Positions 33,265 to 42,039 are shown, numbered from the stretch's first letter. The stretch is 48,638 nt of DNA from UBA1163 sp049513055 (GCA_049513055.1 JBEKWN010000058.1:1-48638), one strand, 5' to 3'. Numbers and translations: made by a program. The notes: generated by a model not told the origin, from the sequence alone.

Positions 33265-34524
33265 TCATTTACGATCTTTCCATTTTGGAATGGGCCAAAT
33301 GGGTTTGCTTGCAGCATACTCCTCAGGAAAAACGGAACGACGTTTCCCATTTTGAATCTGGGCAATCACCGTTCTCGCATCTTTATTCTGCCCGTCCTCT
33401 CCAAAGATAATGGAGCTGGGTTGGATGTTTCCTTTTTCTCCTGACTTCAAATGGGTTTTTGTAAGGGCCTCCCGGATTTTTTCACGATCCGTTGAGGCGG
33501 CTCTTTCAAGAGCATCCTTCAATACATAAACACACGTGTAACACATGGATGCCACACAGTCCATCTCAACGCCATTCCTCTTTAGAAAATTCTCATTGGC
33601 CTCCTTGACACCGGGAATCTTTACGTCATTCTCCCAGTTCTCACATACGGAGACGTATTCTGTCAATTTCCCTAATGCCTGAATGTAGGCATTGTCTTGA
33701 TGTCCTCCTCCCATTCCGATGATGGCCTGCGTGTTGAAGTCAAGATCTTTCATCGTTTTTGTTACGAGAATGGCGTCAGAAATGTAGGCAACGGTCAGGA
33801 CCACATCGGGATTTGCGGCTTTTAGCTTTGAAATAACACCCGTAACGTCTGAGGTGGCGTGAGGATAGGAAAGATCAGCGACAATCGAATACCCTTTTTC
33901 TGGAGCAAATCTTTTCCAAGCGGCTGCACTGGATTGACCCCAAAGGGTATCTTCATACAATATTCCAATGGTCTTGATCTTGATCCCCCTTTTTTTCTGA
34001 ATATAATTCAGATATTCGTATTCATCGCGAATATGCCATGCATCCGTAGCGATGGGTCTGAAGGTATACTTAAATCCACGCTGTGTGATTTTTTCTGCGA
34101 CCCCGATTCCTACGATATGAGGGGTTTTGTACTTTTCGGCGATTTGGGTCGTGGCAAAAACGACACTGCTTTGAAAGGCCCCCATGATAGCCACGGCACC
34201 TGCTTGAATATGTTTTTCTGCCTCTGCCATTCCTACCTCTGGTTTACCTTCGCTATCTCCGAGCATCATCTTTAATTTGGTACCCCCTAATGATTTAATA
34301 CCTCCGGCCGCATTGATCTCATCCACTGCCTGTTCATAGCCTCTTCGATCACTCAAACCCAAAGGAGCCAAAGGCCCGGTCAAAGGTTCAACCACACCAA
34401 ATTTTACTTCCTCCGCAGAATGGGCGAAACGAGGAAATCCAGAGAACGTAACCGCAGCTCCCAATGCGCCCATTCCTTTTATAAATTCTCTTCGATTGAC
34501 GCCTCTTTTAACCCTCTTTTTCAT
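33265..34524 (-). CDS. livK: HAAT-type substrate-binding protein with Tat signal, set 2
   Basis: A 419-residue periplasmic binding protein. The N-terminus MKKRVKRGVNRREFIKGMGA has a twin-arginine motif (NRREFIKG), so export is probably by the Tat pathway, unlike the Sec-type signal of the set 1 protein. The mature part follows with EVKFGVVEPLTGPLAPLGLS. Start ATG at 34524 has AGGAGG at 6 bp; an upstream 16-codon extension has no signal-like features. The thiolase lies 69 bp upstream. Ligand unknown; context suggests an aromatic or other organic acid. Confidence 0.88.
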   Translation of the reverse strand: MKKRVKRGVNRREFIKGMGALGAAVTFSGFPRFAHSAEEVKFGVVEPLTGPLAPLGLSDRRGYEQAVDEINAAGGIKSLGGTKLKMMLGDSEGKPEVGMAEAEKHIQAGAVAIMGAFQSSVVFATTQIAEKYKTPHIVGIGVAEKITQRGFKYTFRPIATDAWHIRDEYEYLNYIQKKRGIKIKTIGILYEDTLWGQSSAAAWKRFAPEKGYSIVADLSYPHATSDVTGVISKLKAANPDVVLTVAYISDAILVTKTMKDLDFNTQAIIGMGGGHQDNAYIQALGKLTEYVSVCENWENDVKIPGVKEANENFLKRNGVEMDCVASMCYTCVYVLKDALERAASTDREKIREALTKTHLKSGEKGNIQPSSIIFGEDGQNKDARTVIAQIQNGKRRSVFPEEYAASKPIWPIPKWKDRK

Positions 34525-34593
34525 ATGGAGCCTCCTTTCAAAATAGAATGAGTAAGCTAAGTAACATAACATCCCTATTTAAGATGACTGCTA

Positions 34594-35772
34594 TCACCCC
34601 CTCTCGATAACCATTGCGAAACCCAATCCACCTCCAACGCATAGGGTCGCAAGCCCCAGGTGGAGATCCCTTTTTGCCATCTCATGGATGAGCGTCACGA
34701 CCAGACGGCATCCTGTTGCCCCTACCGGGTGGCCCAAGGCGATGCCGCTCCCATTGACATTGACTATGTCCCGATTGAGTCCTAACTCTTTCTCGCAGGA
34801 TAGATACTGAGCGGCAAAAGCTTCGTTGATTTCAATGAGCTGGATATCCTTGAGGGAAAGGCCTACCTTGTTTAATACTTTCTGGGTGGCAGGAACTGGT
34901 CCGATACCCATATAGGATGGGTCCACCCCGACGATCGCGTAACCCAATATTTTGGCCAGTGGCTTCAGTCCCATCTCTTTTGCCTTTTCTCTCGACATCA
35001 AGACGGTCACCGCCGCGGCATCATTGAGCCCTGATGAATTCCCTGCCGTCACCGTTCCATCTTTTTTAAAGGCCGGAGGCAATTTGGCCAGCTTCTCCAG
35101 CGTCACGTCAGGTCTTGGATGTTCATCGGTATCCACAATCTTTGCCTCTCCTTTTTTCTGCGCAATGGAGACAGGAGTCATTTCGTTCTTGAATTTTCCT
35201 TCCTGAATCGCTTTGCAAGCTCTTTGTTGGCTGATCAATGAAAACTGATCCTGTTCTTCCCTTGAAATCCCGTACTTCTCAGCCAGATTCTCCGCGGTCA
35301 ATCCCATTCCTGCTCCAATCGGGTACTCCTGCATGGCTCTCCATAGCATATCGATCAATTGTCCATGCTGAAGGCGCTGGCCCCAGCGGGTTGTCGTCAA
35401 TATATAAGGAGCGGTGCTCATGCTCTCGACCCCTCCGGCGATGACCACCTCCACATCACCGTCCCGAATCGCCTGAATCCCACAGATCATCGCCTGCATT
35501 CCGGACGCACAGTTGACAACAATGGTGAAGCCAGGTGTTTCAAGAGGAAGACCACACTTGACCGCAGCAATTCTTGCAACGTTCTGATCCAAAGGCTCGA
35601 AACAGTTTCCCATGATCACCTGTTCCACTGACCTCTTTTCGATCCCCACCCGCTGGAGAGAGGAGTCAATGACCGTCATCGCCAAAGAAGTGGCAGAGAC
35701 ATCTTTCAATGACCCTCCAAAATCTCCAATGGGTGTCCTCGTCGCACTCACGATCACAACATCTTTCATCAT
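34594..35772 (-). CDS. Acetyl-CoA acetyltransferase / 3-oxoacyl-CoA thiolase
   Basis: A 392-residue thiolase, full length. The acyl-accepting Cys is in VVNCASGMQAMICG (about residue 90), the His in GSGIALGHPVGATG, and the second Cys in TLCVGGGLGFAMVIERG. It cleaves 3-oxoacyl-CoA with CoA in the last step of beta-oxidation, or runs in reverse. The start is the first of two ATGs (35772, 35769). The ATGA there would overlap the stop of the upstream crotonase if the amber codon in that gene were read through. Confidence 0.92.
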   Translation of the reverse strand: MMKDVVIVSATRTPIGDFGGSLKDVSATSLAMTVIDSSLQRVGIEKRSVEQVIMGNCFEPLDQNVARIAAVKCGLPLETPGFTIVVNCASGMQAMICGIQAIRDGDVEVVIAGGVESMSTAPYILTTTRWGQRLQHGQLIDMLWRAMQEYPIGAGMGLTAENLAEKYGISREEQDQFSLISQQRACKAIQEGKFKNEMTPVSIAQKKGEAKIVDTDEHPRPDVTLEKLAKLPPAFKKDGTVTAGNSSGLNDAAAVTVLMSREKAKEMGLKPLAKILGYAIVGVDPSYMGIGPVPATQKVLNKVGLSLKDIQLIEINEAFAAQYLSCEKELGLNRDIVNVNGSGIALGHPVGATGCRLVVTLIHEMAKRDLHLGLATLCVGGGLGFAMVIERG

Positions 35773-35858
35773 TCCCCCCTTTTACCTTTCTTTAATTTCT
35801 TGCTTTTAAAAAATGCCTCTACGCTTCTTTTATGATCCTCTGTTTGAGAACATATTCC

Positions 35859-36593
35859 CTAAGCCTGAGCTTCTAATTCCAACAAAGAGGGGAGATCGAG
35901 ATAAGCCGATTGATTCAATATCTTTTTCATCAATCCGATGGGTTTCAATGGCCCCAGGGTTATTTTTTTGGCTAACTCCTTTGCCACCCTTTCCAAATCG
36001 TCTTTCGGAACCACTCGATTGACCATTCCAATTCTTTCTGCTTCTTTCGCATCCATCGTTTCGCCGACAAACATCAATTCCTTGGCCTTGCTTAAACTAA
36101 CAAATCTTGGCAAAAAATACATTCCTCCCATATCTGAGACTAATCCGATTTTGACGAAAGCTTGAGAAAACGTAGCATCCTCTGATGCAATAATTATATC
36201 GGAAGCCAGTGCAAGGTTCCATCCGGCTCCAAACGCATAACCATTGATGGCTGCGATGATGGGTTTTCCCAGGGTAAATAGATTCAATAGGATCTGATGG
36301 CCCCTTTTTAGAAATTCGGTTCCTTGATCCACACTGACCCCTTTTATGGTCGTGATATCAACCCCCACGCAAAAAGCTTTTCCAGTTCCTGTCAGAATCA
36401 AAACTTTTGTATGATCATCATTCCGAACATGATCAATTGCCTTGATCAACTCCTCCACAGTTTCCAAATCATATGCATTCATCACCTCAGGCCGATGGAA
36501 TCGAATCACCGCAACTCTTTCTTCTTTTTTGAAGATGATTTTTTTAAAAATGGCCTTCCCCTTTCGAATCGTTAGACCCTTTCTACGGAGCAT
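35859..36593 (-). CDS. Enoyl-CoA hydratase/isomerase family protein (PaaG-like), ended early by an in-frame TAG
   Basis: A crotonase-fold protein of about 244 residues up to a TAG at 35859-35861. Motifs: VAVIRFHRPEVMNAYD, GTGKAFCVGVDITTIKG and INGYAFGAGWNLALASDIII. The two catalytic Glu of true hydratases are absent (Asn in GAGWNLA, Phe in FSQAFVKIG). The Asp in GLVSDMGG, used by PaaG-type isomerases, is present, so isomerase activity is more likely. After TAG the same frame continues for 29 codons, GICSQTEDHKRSVEAFF and on, which is the normal family C-terminus. It stops at TGA (35769-35771), overlapping the thiolase start as ATGA. A C-to-T change in CAG (Gln) is the simplest cause. The ATG at 36593 is preceded by the palindrome CCCGTGCAGCACGGG. 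Confidence 0.75.
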   Translation of the reverse strand: MLRRKGLTIRKGKAIFKKIIFKKEERVAVIRFHRPEVMNAYDLETVEELIKAIDHVRNDDHTKVLILTGTGKAFCVGVDITTIKGVSVDQGTEFLKRGHQILLNLFTLGKPIIAAINGYAFGAGWNLALASDIIIASEDATFSQAFVKIGLVSDMGGMYFLPRFVSLSKAKELMFVGETMDAKEAERIGMVNRVVPKDDLERVAKELAKKITLGPLKPIGLMKKILNQSAYLDLPSLLELEAQA

Positions 36594-36615
36594 TTGACCC
36601 GTGCAGCACGGGATT

Positions 36616-37764
36616 TCACTCTCTCCCCAATATCTCCCGGGCAATGATTAATTTCTCTATCTCTTTTGTACCTTCGACGATCTCCGCGAGTTTGACGTCT
36701 CTATAAAGTCGCTCAATCCCGTATTCACCCAGATATCCGTACCCGCCATGGATCTGCACCACTTCATCGATCACCTTAACTCCCACCTCTCCTGCAAACC
36801 ACTTGGCCATGGAGATGAGCTTGGGATCGATCTTTCCGTGGTCCGCCATCGAGGCTGCCTTATAGCAGAGAGCTCTTGAAGCTTCAATCCAGCTTGCCAT
36901 CTCTGCCAGTTTGAACTGAATCCCCTGAAAACTACCAATGGGGCTCCCAAACTGCTTTCTCTGCTTCGCATAACTGATGGCCTTCTCCAATCCGCCCTGG
37001 GAAACCCCCACACTGATCATGGCAACAGTGACCCGACTTCGATTAAAAACCGCCATGAGTTGATAAAATCCTTCTCCTTCCATTTCTCCTATTAAATTCT
37101 CCAGAGGAACTTCCACATCTGAAAAATGGATTTCTGCGGTATCGGAAGCCCTCATTCCTAATTTTCGCTTCAGTTGATTAGCTTCAAATCCCTTTCGATT
37201 TGTCTCGACAAGGAGAGCACTATGACGTTTAGACCTCACCTTCTCATTTTCATTCGTGACGCAGAGGATGACCAAAAAGTCGGCAATGCTGCCATTGGTA
37301 ATGAACATTTTATTCCCATTGATCACATAATGATCATGCACCCTCAGAGCCCTTGTGTTGACCGAGGCCACATCGCTCCCGGCATCCGGTTCGGTAATGG
37401 CCATTCCCATGATGGCTTCTCCCTTGGTCAAACCAGGAAGATACTTCTTCTTCTGCTCTTCTCTCCCATACAAAAGGATGAACTCTGAGCCTAAAGTTGT
37501 AAGGATAACACTCGCGCAACCTGCATCGACCCTGCAGAATTCCTCCATGATGAGGATATTTTCCAAAAGGCCCAGGCCTGGCCCTCCATAGGCTTCATCA
37601 ATAAAGACCCCTACAAACCCTAGGTCGCAAGCCTTTTTCCAAAGGACTCTTGGAAACGTCTCATTGAGGTCGCACTCCTCAGCCACCTCTGGAAACATCC
37701 CCTCTGCGAATTCCCGGGCAGCCTTTTTTATAGCTTTCTGTTCATCTGTGAGCTCAAAATTCAT
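36616..37764 (-). CDS. Acyl-CoA dehydrogenase, intact copy
   Basis: A 382-residue FAD-dependent acyl-CoA dehydrogenase of normal length. It introduces the alpha-beta double bond and passes electrons to ETF. Motifs: MGMAITEPDAGSDVASVNTR, FITNGSIADFLVI, the FAD-binding RKQFGSPIGSFQGIQFKLAE, IHGGYGYLGEYGIERLYRDV and the catalytic base region EIVEGTKEIEKL. It is a paralogue of the neighbouring damaged gene and probably forms the working dehydrogenase of the cluster. The gap to the upstream gene (161 bp) holds only a short AT-rich repeat-like stretch. Confidence 0.92.
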   Translation of the reverse strand: MNFELTDEQKAIKKAAREFAEGMFPEVAEECDLNETFPRVLWKKACDLGFVGVFIDEAYGGPGLGLLENILIMEEFCRVDAGCASVILTTLGSEFILLYGREEQKKKYLPGLTKGEAIMGMAITEPDAGSDVASVNTRALRVHDHYVINGNKMFITNGSIADFLVILCVTNENEKVRSKRHSALLVETNRKGFEANQLKRKLGMRASDTAEIHFSDVEVPLENLIGEMEGEGFYQLMAVFNRSRVTVAMISVGVSQGGLEKAISYAKQRKQFGSPIGSFQGIQFKLAEMASWIEASRALCYKAASMADHGKIDPKLISMAKWFAGEVGVKVIDEVVQIHGGYGYLGEYGIERLYRDVKLAEIVEGTKEIEKLIIAREILGRE

Positions 37765-37925
37765 CTTTAACCCCTTTTAACGCAGTCAATGCCGAATTCC
37801 AAAGGTCAATGAGTGTAACTCAAGGCTTTAACCTTGATCATGTTCAATCCTGAAAGGGTTGAGTTACGAAATTTCGGACTTTGTCATTCATTTGGCATTT
37901 GGATTTTGACATTTGGAATTAGGGT

Positions 37926-39008
37926 TCATCCTTTTATAGTTTCCCCAATAACTCCCGCGCGATAGTATTTTTCTCGATCTCCGTATCCACCGTGGAGCTG
38001 AAGGGCCTCGTTGGCCACTTTGACTCCAACCTCTCCAGCTAAATATTTAGCAATCGAAATCAGTTTGGGGTCCACCTTTCCATGATCAATCATCCATCCC
38101 GCTTCATAGTAGAGAGCCCTTGCAGCCTCCACCCATGTGGCCATCTCTGCAATCTTAAATTGGACGGCTTGAAAAGCACCAATAGGTTGACCGAATTGTT
38201 TTCTCTGCTTCACATGTTTGACGGCCATATCCAGAGCCCCTTGGGCCACACCCACGCCCTGCGAGGCAGCAATGACCCGGTTGATGTTGAAGAGCTGCAT
38301 AATCTGGGAAAAACCTTCTCCCTCCTTTTCACCGATCAAGTTTTCTTTCGGAACCCTCACATCGCTCAACCGGATCTCTGCAGTATCGGAAGCCCTGATA
38401 CCCATTTTGCCAGTGATCTTTAATGCCCCAAACCCTGGACGGTCCGTCTCCACGATGATCACACCAAATCTCTTGAGCCTCGATTCTGCCTCGGGATAGG
38501 CCAAGCAGAATACTGCGAGATAATTGGCAATACTTCCATTGGTGATGAATTGTTTTGATCCGTTGATCACATAGGAATCCCCATCCCTTCTGGCATTGGT
38601 TAGGATGCCCGTAATGTCACTCCCCGCATCAGGCTCTGTGATGGCAGTTCCCATGATCGCCTTTCCCTTCGTAAGAGGGGGAAGGTATTTCTTCTTCTGT
38701 TCTTCAGTGCCATAGAGTTGGATCAGTTCGGACCCAAAGGTCGTCAACAAAATATTTCCACAACCTGGGTCCACCCTCCAGAATTCTTCCATCACCATGG
38801 CAAATTCAAGGAACCCTAACCCAAGACCTCCGTATTCTTTTTTGATAAAGAGGCCGATAAAACCCAGTTCGCAGGCCTTCTTCCAAAGTTCTTTTGGGAA
38901 CTCTTCCCGACGGTCATATTCACGAGCAACCCCAGGAAATTCTCCCTCAGCAAACTCTCGTGCGGCCAAACGGATCTGTTTTTGCCGATGGGTCAGTTCA
39001 AAATCCAT
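37926..39008 (-). pseudogene. Acyl-CoA dehydrogenase with internal deletion and frameshift near the C-terminus
   Basis: Paralogue of the intact acyl-CoA dehydrogenase next door. Residues 1-340 are normal (MGTAITEPDAGSDITGILTN, KQFGQPIGAFQAVQFKIAE, LQLHGGYG). After HGGYG the frame reads DREKYYRAGVIGETIKG, foreign to the family. A second frame from the same point reads EIEKNTIARELLGKL and stops at 37934, the normal C-terminal end. Compared with the neighbour, about 24 residues (YLGEYGIERLYRD... to EGT) are missing, roughly 74 bp. The lost part includes the catalytic Glu. The product is probably inactive. A microhomology of ACGG at the joint (about 37979-37985) would fit a slippage deletion. Confidence 0.8.
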
Positions 39009-39021
39009 AGCTTTCTCCTAA

Positions 39022-39562
39022 TCAGGCCATTAAGCCCTTGAGCATAATTTTCTTGAAAGTATTCACGTAGGCTTCCCCATCAATCTCATTCCGGTTCATA
39101 AACCATCTGATTAAAATCCCATCATGAAAAGCTATGGGAAAGAAATTTTTGATATTTCTTATAAATCCTTCTAAATTCAGGCTCTGTCCCATGATGGGCT
39201 CCCACGAGTTCTGCCGCCAGAGTGGTAAATGACACACAAAGTTCTCTATTATAATAGGAAAAGGCGGCATTATAGCGAAAAAACTTTTCAAATTTATCAT
39301 GGGTATCCCCTCGGACATCCTTGACGGCCTGAATCAAACCATCTAAGAATCGTTTTTCAAATTCTTCGACAATTCTTTTCAGCAAATCTTCTTTGCTGTG
39401 GAAATGCCAATAAAGAGCACCTTTGGTCAACTTAGCTGCTCGAGTAATATCATCAATCGAAGTCCCATGATAGCCCTTTTCTAAAAATATTCTCATAGCT
39501 TGATAGAGGATCCGGTTTGCGGTCTCTTGCGACCGGAGATTCTTATTGTTAAGTTTTTTCAT
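39022..39562 (-). pseudogene. TetR-family regulator with internal deletion and frameshift
   Basis: The N-terminal 145 residues are a normal TetR start. The helix-turn-helix covers about residues 20-60: MRIFLEKGYHGTSIDDITRA, KLTKGALYWHFHSKEDLL. The ligand domain begins FTTLAAELVGAHHGTEPEFR but meets a stop after KFLSHSFS. In another frame the normal ending follows at once: AFHDGILIRWFMNRNEIDGE and on to 39022. About 20-25 residues appear to be missing at the joint (about 39130-39137). The DNA-binding part remains, so it may still bind but not respond to ligand. It lies 13 bp before the damaged acyl-CoA dehydrogenase and was presumably the cluster's acyl-CoA-responsive repressor. Confidence 0.75.
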
Positions 39563-39574
39563 TCGTTTTTACCA

Positions 39575-39590
39575 TACTAAACGGTCGGTA
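39575..39590. promoter_or_regulatory. Imperfect palindrome upstream of tetR, candidate operator
   Basis: TACTAAACGGTCGGTA has partial dyad symmetry around the CG at its centre (ten of sixteen positions) and contains the half-site ACCGACCG on the minus strand, a form common for TetR regulators of acyl-CoA genes. It starts 13 bp before the tetR start. A second GCGACCAGTTT-like half lies at about 39602. Confidence 0.4.
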
Positions 39591-39704
39591 TATAAAAAGT
39601 GGCGACCAGTTTATGAAGTTCAAGAAAATTTGTCAAGAAAAAAGTTGAAGATCAGAAGGCCATGAATTATAGTAGTAAAAGATCGATTGATGCGGAGGAA
39701 GAAG

Positions 39705-40269
39705 ATGATTATCAAACAATATGAGGTGGGAAATTTTTCAGTCTTCTGTTATCTGATCGGAGACGAGGAAACCCAGGAAGGGCTGTTCATTGATCCCGCG
39801 GATGATGCCGGGAGGCTTCTCGCAGAAGCCAACAGAGATGGTGAAGAAGACTGGAGCCAAAATCATTATTCATGAAGAGGATGCATTGGCTCTGGGTCGG
39901 ACTCCTTCCTCTCTTCTGGAAATGTTCGGCGCCACGGCCTCTCCCCCTGCCGATATCCTGGTCAAAGAAGGGGATGCCATTCAGGCAGGCAATGTGAAGC
40001 TGAAGGTGATTCACACACCAGGTCATTCCCCGGGAGGAATGTCCCTCTATGTGGATGGGATGGTTTTTACGGGCGACACCCTCTTTGTGGGTTCGGTAGG
40101 AAGGACCGATTTCCCGGGGAGTTCATGGGATATACTGGAAGCGTCCATTCGGAAAAAGCTCTATGTCTTACCTGGAGAGACGGTGGTTTTCCCCGGTCAT
40201 AATTACGGATCCACACCTACCTCGACCATCCAATACGAGAGGCGACACAATCCCTTTGTCCGAGGATGA
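39705..40269 (+). pseudogene. MBL-fold hydrolase missing its HXHXDH segment
   Basis: The start (MIIKQYEVGNFSVFCYLIG, then FIDPADDAGRLLAEAN) and the remainder (EMVKKTGAKIIIHEEDALAL, HTPGHSPGGMSLYVDG, FTGDTLFVGSVGRTDF, FPGHNYGSTPTSTI) are those of a glyoxalase II-like hydrolase, but they lie in different frames. The joint is at about 39830-39836. The missing segment of roughly 23-25 codons is where the family carries NTHGHXDH, so the metal site is gone. The first frame ends at 39875 without function. Start ATG at 39705 follows GGAGGAAGAAG. Product probably inactive. Confidence 0.78.
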
Positions 40270-40351
40270 GAACCCGATTCTCATATGTGTACAGAGAAGA
40301 TCTGATAATTTTTCTTAATCTCTATCCACGAAATCATGCGGAATTCCGAGT

Positions 40352-40490
40352 TAAGCACCAAATACCAGGCATCAAACAACAAATAAATTCTAATACTCAA
40401 ATTCCAAATTCGAAATAAAATTATTTTGGTTATTTGAAATTGGAACTTGGGATTTATCTGGGATTTGGAATTTGTGATTTCTAATCGATA
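40352..40490. repeat. AAATTCCAAAT-type palindromic intergenic repeat, copy 2
   Basis: About 140 bp that fold back on themselves (CAAATTCCAAATTCGAAATAA on the left in part, TTATTTGAAATTGGAACTTG on the right). It resembles the reverse complement of 22921-23085. It fills most of the 232-bp gap before mtgA. Confidence 0.55.
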
Positions 40491-40501
40491 AAGAAAGTTA
40501 A

Positions 40502-41272
40502 ATGGCCAAAAGAAGACACCAGAAATGGCTTGTTATTGTATTATTGATCGTCGGCCTGTTCTCTCTCCTTTACTTTCTTTTGATGCCCGATCTTTCAAAG
40601 CTCAAAAAAGAAAACCCAAAAAAGACAGCACTCATGGAATATCGAGAGATGGCTTCAAAAGGGAAGGGGGGGACGTACAGGATTTATCAGAGTTGGGTGC
40701 CTTTTTCGAAAATGTCCCCTTATCTCATCAAGGCCGTCCTCATCTCAGAAGATGATAAATTCTGGAAACATGAAGGCTTTGATTATGAAGCCATTCAGAA
40801 AGCCATTGAAAAGGATCTCAAAGCTAAGAAATTTAAGTTCGGCGGGAGCACCATCACCCAACAGCTTGCAAGAAATCTTTATCTTTCCCCTGAAAAGTCC
40901 CTGATCAGAAAAATCTACGAAGCCATCATCACCTGGAGAATGGAGAAAATCCTTTCAAAAAAACGAATTCTCGAACTCTATCTCAATGTGGCGGAGTGGG
41001 GAGAAGGGATATTCGGTGTAGAAGCTGCCTCGCGACATTATTTTGGAAAGCCTTCCTCTGAATTGACTCCTGAGGAGGCAGCCAGACTGGCGTCCGTCCT
41101 CCCGAATCCAAGAAAATACAACCCCGTGGGAGATCAGCGGTATGTGATCAACCGATCCAACCTCATTTACAGCATCATGATACAAAGGGGAATCGTCATT
41201 CCAGAGTATCAAGAGGTGATAGGAGAGAGCGAATCCTCTCCTTTGAGAAAAAGGGAAGGCCTTGAACAGTGA
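40502..41272 (+). CDS. mtgA: Monofunctional biosynthetic peptidoglycan transglycosylase
   Basis: A 256-residue GT51 glycosyltransferase that polymerises lipid II into glycan strands at the outer face of the inner membrane. A membrane anchor covers residues 10-28 (WLVIVLLIVGLFSLLYFLL). The catalytic Glu is in ISEDDKFWKHEGFDYEA, the second motif is KFGGSTITQQLARNLYLSPE, and RKIYEAIITWRMEKILSKKR and ILELYLNVAEWGEGIFGVEA follow. These motifs and the lack of a transpeptidase domain identify MtgA. Its stop overlaps the GTG start of the NTPase gene by 4 bp (GTGA). Confidence 0.9.
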   Translation: MAKRRHQKWLVIVLLIVGLFSLLYFLLMPDLSKLKKENPKKTALMEYREMASKGKGGTYRIYQSWVPFSKMSPYLIKAVLISEDDKFWKHEGFDYEAIQKAIEKDLKAKKFKFGGSTITQQLARNLYLSPEKSLIRKIYEAIITWRMEKILSKKRILELYLNVAEWGEGIFGVEAASRHYFGKPSSELTPEEAARLASVLPNPRKYNPVGDQRYVINRSNLIYSIMIQRGIVIPEYQEVIGESESSPLRKREGLEQ

Positions 41273-41799
41273 ATTTAACAAAGAAGAACCTCCTCATCAC
41301 AGGACTTCCTGGCGTGGGGAAGACGACCCTGGTTAAAAAACTTTCTGAAGCGTTGAAGAGTCTTTACCCGGTTGGTTTTTATACGGAGGAGATAAGAGAA
41401 AGAGGTGAGAGAAAGGGGTTTGAGATCATCAGTCTTGAAGGAAAGAAAGGACTCCTTTCTCATAAAGACATAAGAAGCCCCTACAAGGTCGGTCAATACA
41501 ACGTGGACATCAAAGGTTTTGAGGACTTCATTGACTCGATTTTCTTTTTCAATCCGCTCACACGTCTCATTATCATCGATGAAATTGGAAAGATGGAATG
41601 TCTCTCTAATCAATTCAAAAGACTCTTAAAAGAAATTCTGGATTCTGAAAAATGGGTGATCACTACCATTGCCTTAAAGGGAAGCGGGTTGATCGCAGAG
41701 GTAAAGGAAAGAAATGATGTCCGGCTCTTTGAGATAACAAAAAAGAATAGGGATTCCCTATTCTCCGAAATCTTATCTCACTTCCCCCTCCCCCCTTGA
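41269..41799 (+). CDS. NTPase, THEP1 family
   Basis: A 176-residue P-loop NTPase of the THEP1/nucleoside-triphosphatase family. Walker A is LLITGLPGVGKTTLVKKL, Walker B is LIIIDEIGKMECLS, and GFYTEEIRERGERKGFEIIS and HKDIRSPYKVGQYNVDIKGF are family motifs. It hydrolyses NTPs in vitro in characterised homologues; its physiological role is open. Start GTG at 41269, coupled to mtgA. The 75-residue gene overlaps its end by 4 bp. Confidence 0.87.
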   Translation: MNLTKKNLLITGLPGVGKTTLVKKLSEALKSLYPVGFYTEEIRERGERKGFEIISLEGKKGLLSHKDIRSPYKVGQYNVDIKGFEDFIDSIFFFNPLTRLIIIDEIGKMECLSNQFKRLLKEILDSEKWVITTIALKGSGLIAEVKERNDVRLFEITKKNRDSLFSEILSHFPLPP

Positions 41800-42023
41800 G
41801 GGGGATCGCCTATTCAGGTTATCGGGGTGAAGAAACTCCGAGGACGATTCTTCTCCATGGTGAAAGAATTGAGGTGTTTGAAATCTTGAGACAGTGGATT
41901 GAAGAAAAGTCTGGCGACAGGGCAAGGAAAAGATTTTATCAAGTCAAAGGAAGTGACGGAAACCTCTATATGATATATTCTGATGAGAAAGCCATGGAGT
42001 GGTTTCGCATCCATAAAGATTGA
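41796..42023 (+). CDS. Small conserved protein
   Basis: A 75-residue acidic/basic protein: IAYSGYRGEETPRTILLHGE near the start, then ERIEVFEILRQWIEEK and RFYQVKGSDGNLYMIYSDEK before a final MEWFRIHKD. It looks like a small beta-rich single-domain protein. Similar short proteins occur in related bacteria, but I know no function. The start is TTG at 41796, overlapping the NTPase stop as TTGA, so translation is coupled. There is no signal peptide. Confidence 0.6.
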   Translation: MRGIAYSGYRGEETPRTILLHGERIEVFEILRQWIEEKSGDRARKRFYQVKGSDGNLYMIYSDEKAMEWFRIHKD

Positions 42024-42039
42024 GAGGGTCTCATCTGAG

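Noticed and set aside
39122..39562. TGA in the TetR gene as another selenocysteine codon
   Set aside because: The sequence after this TGA in the same frame does not match the family; the match resumes in another frame, so a deletion explains it and recoding does not.
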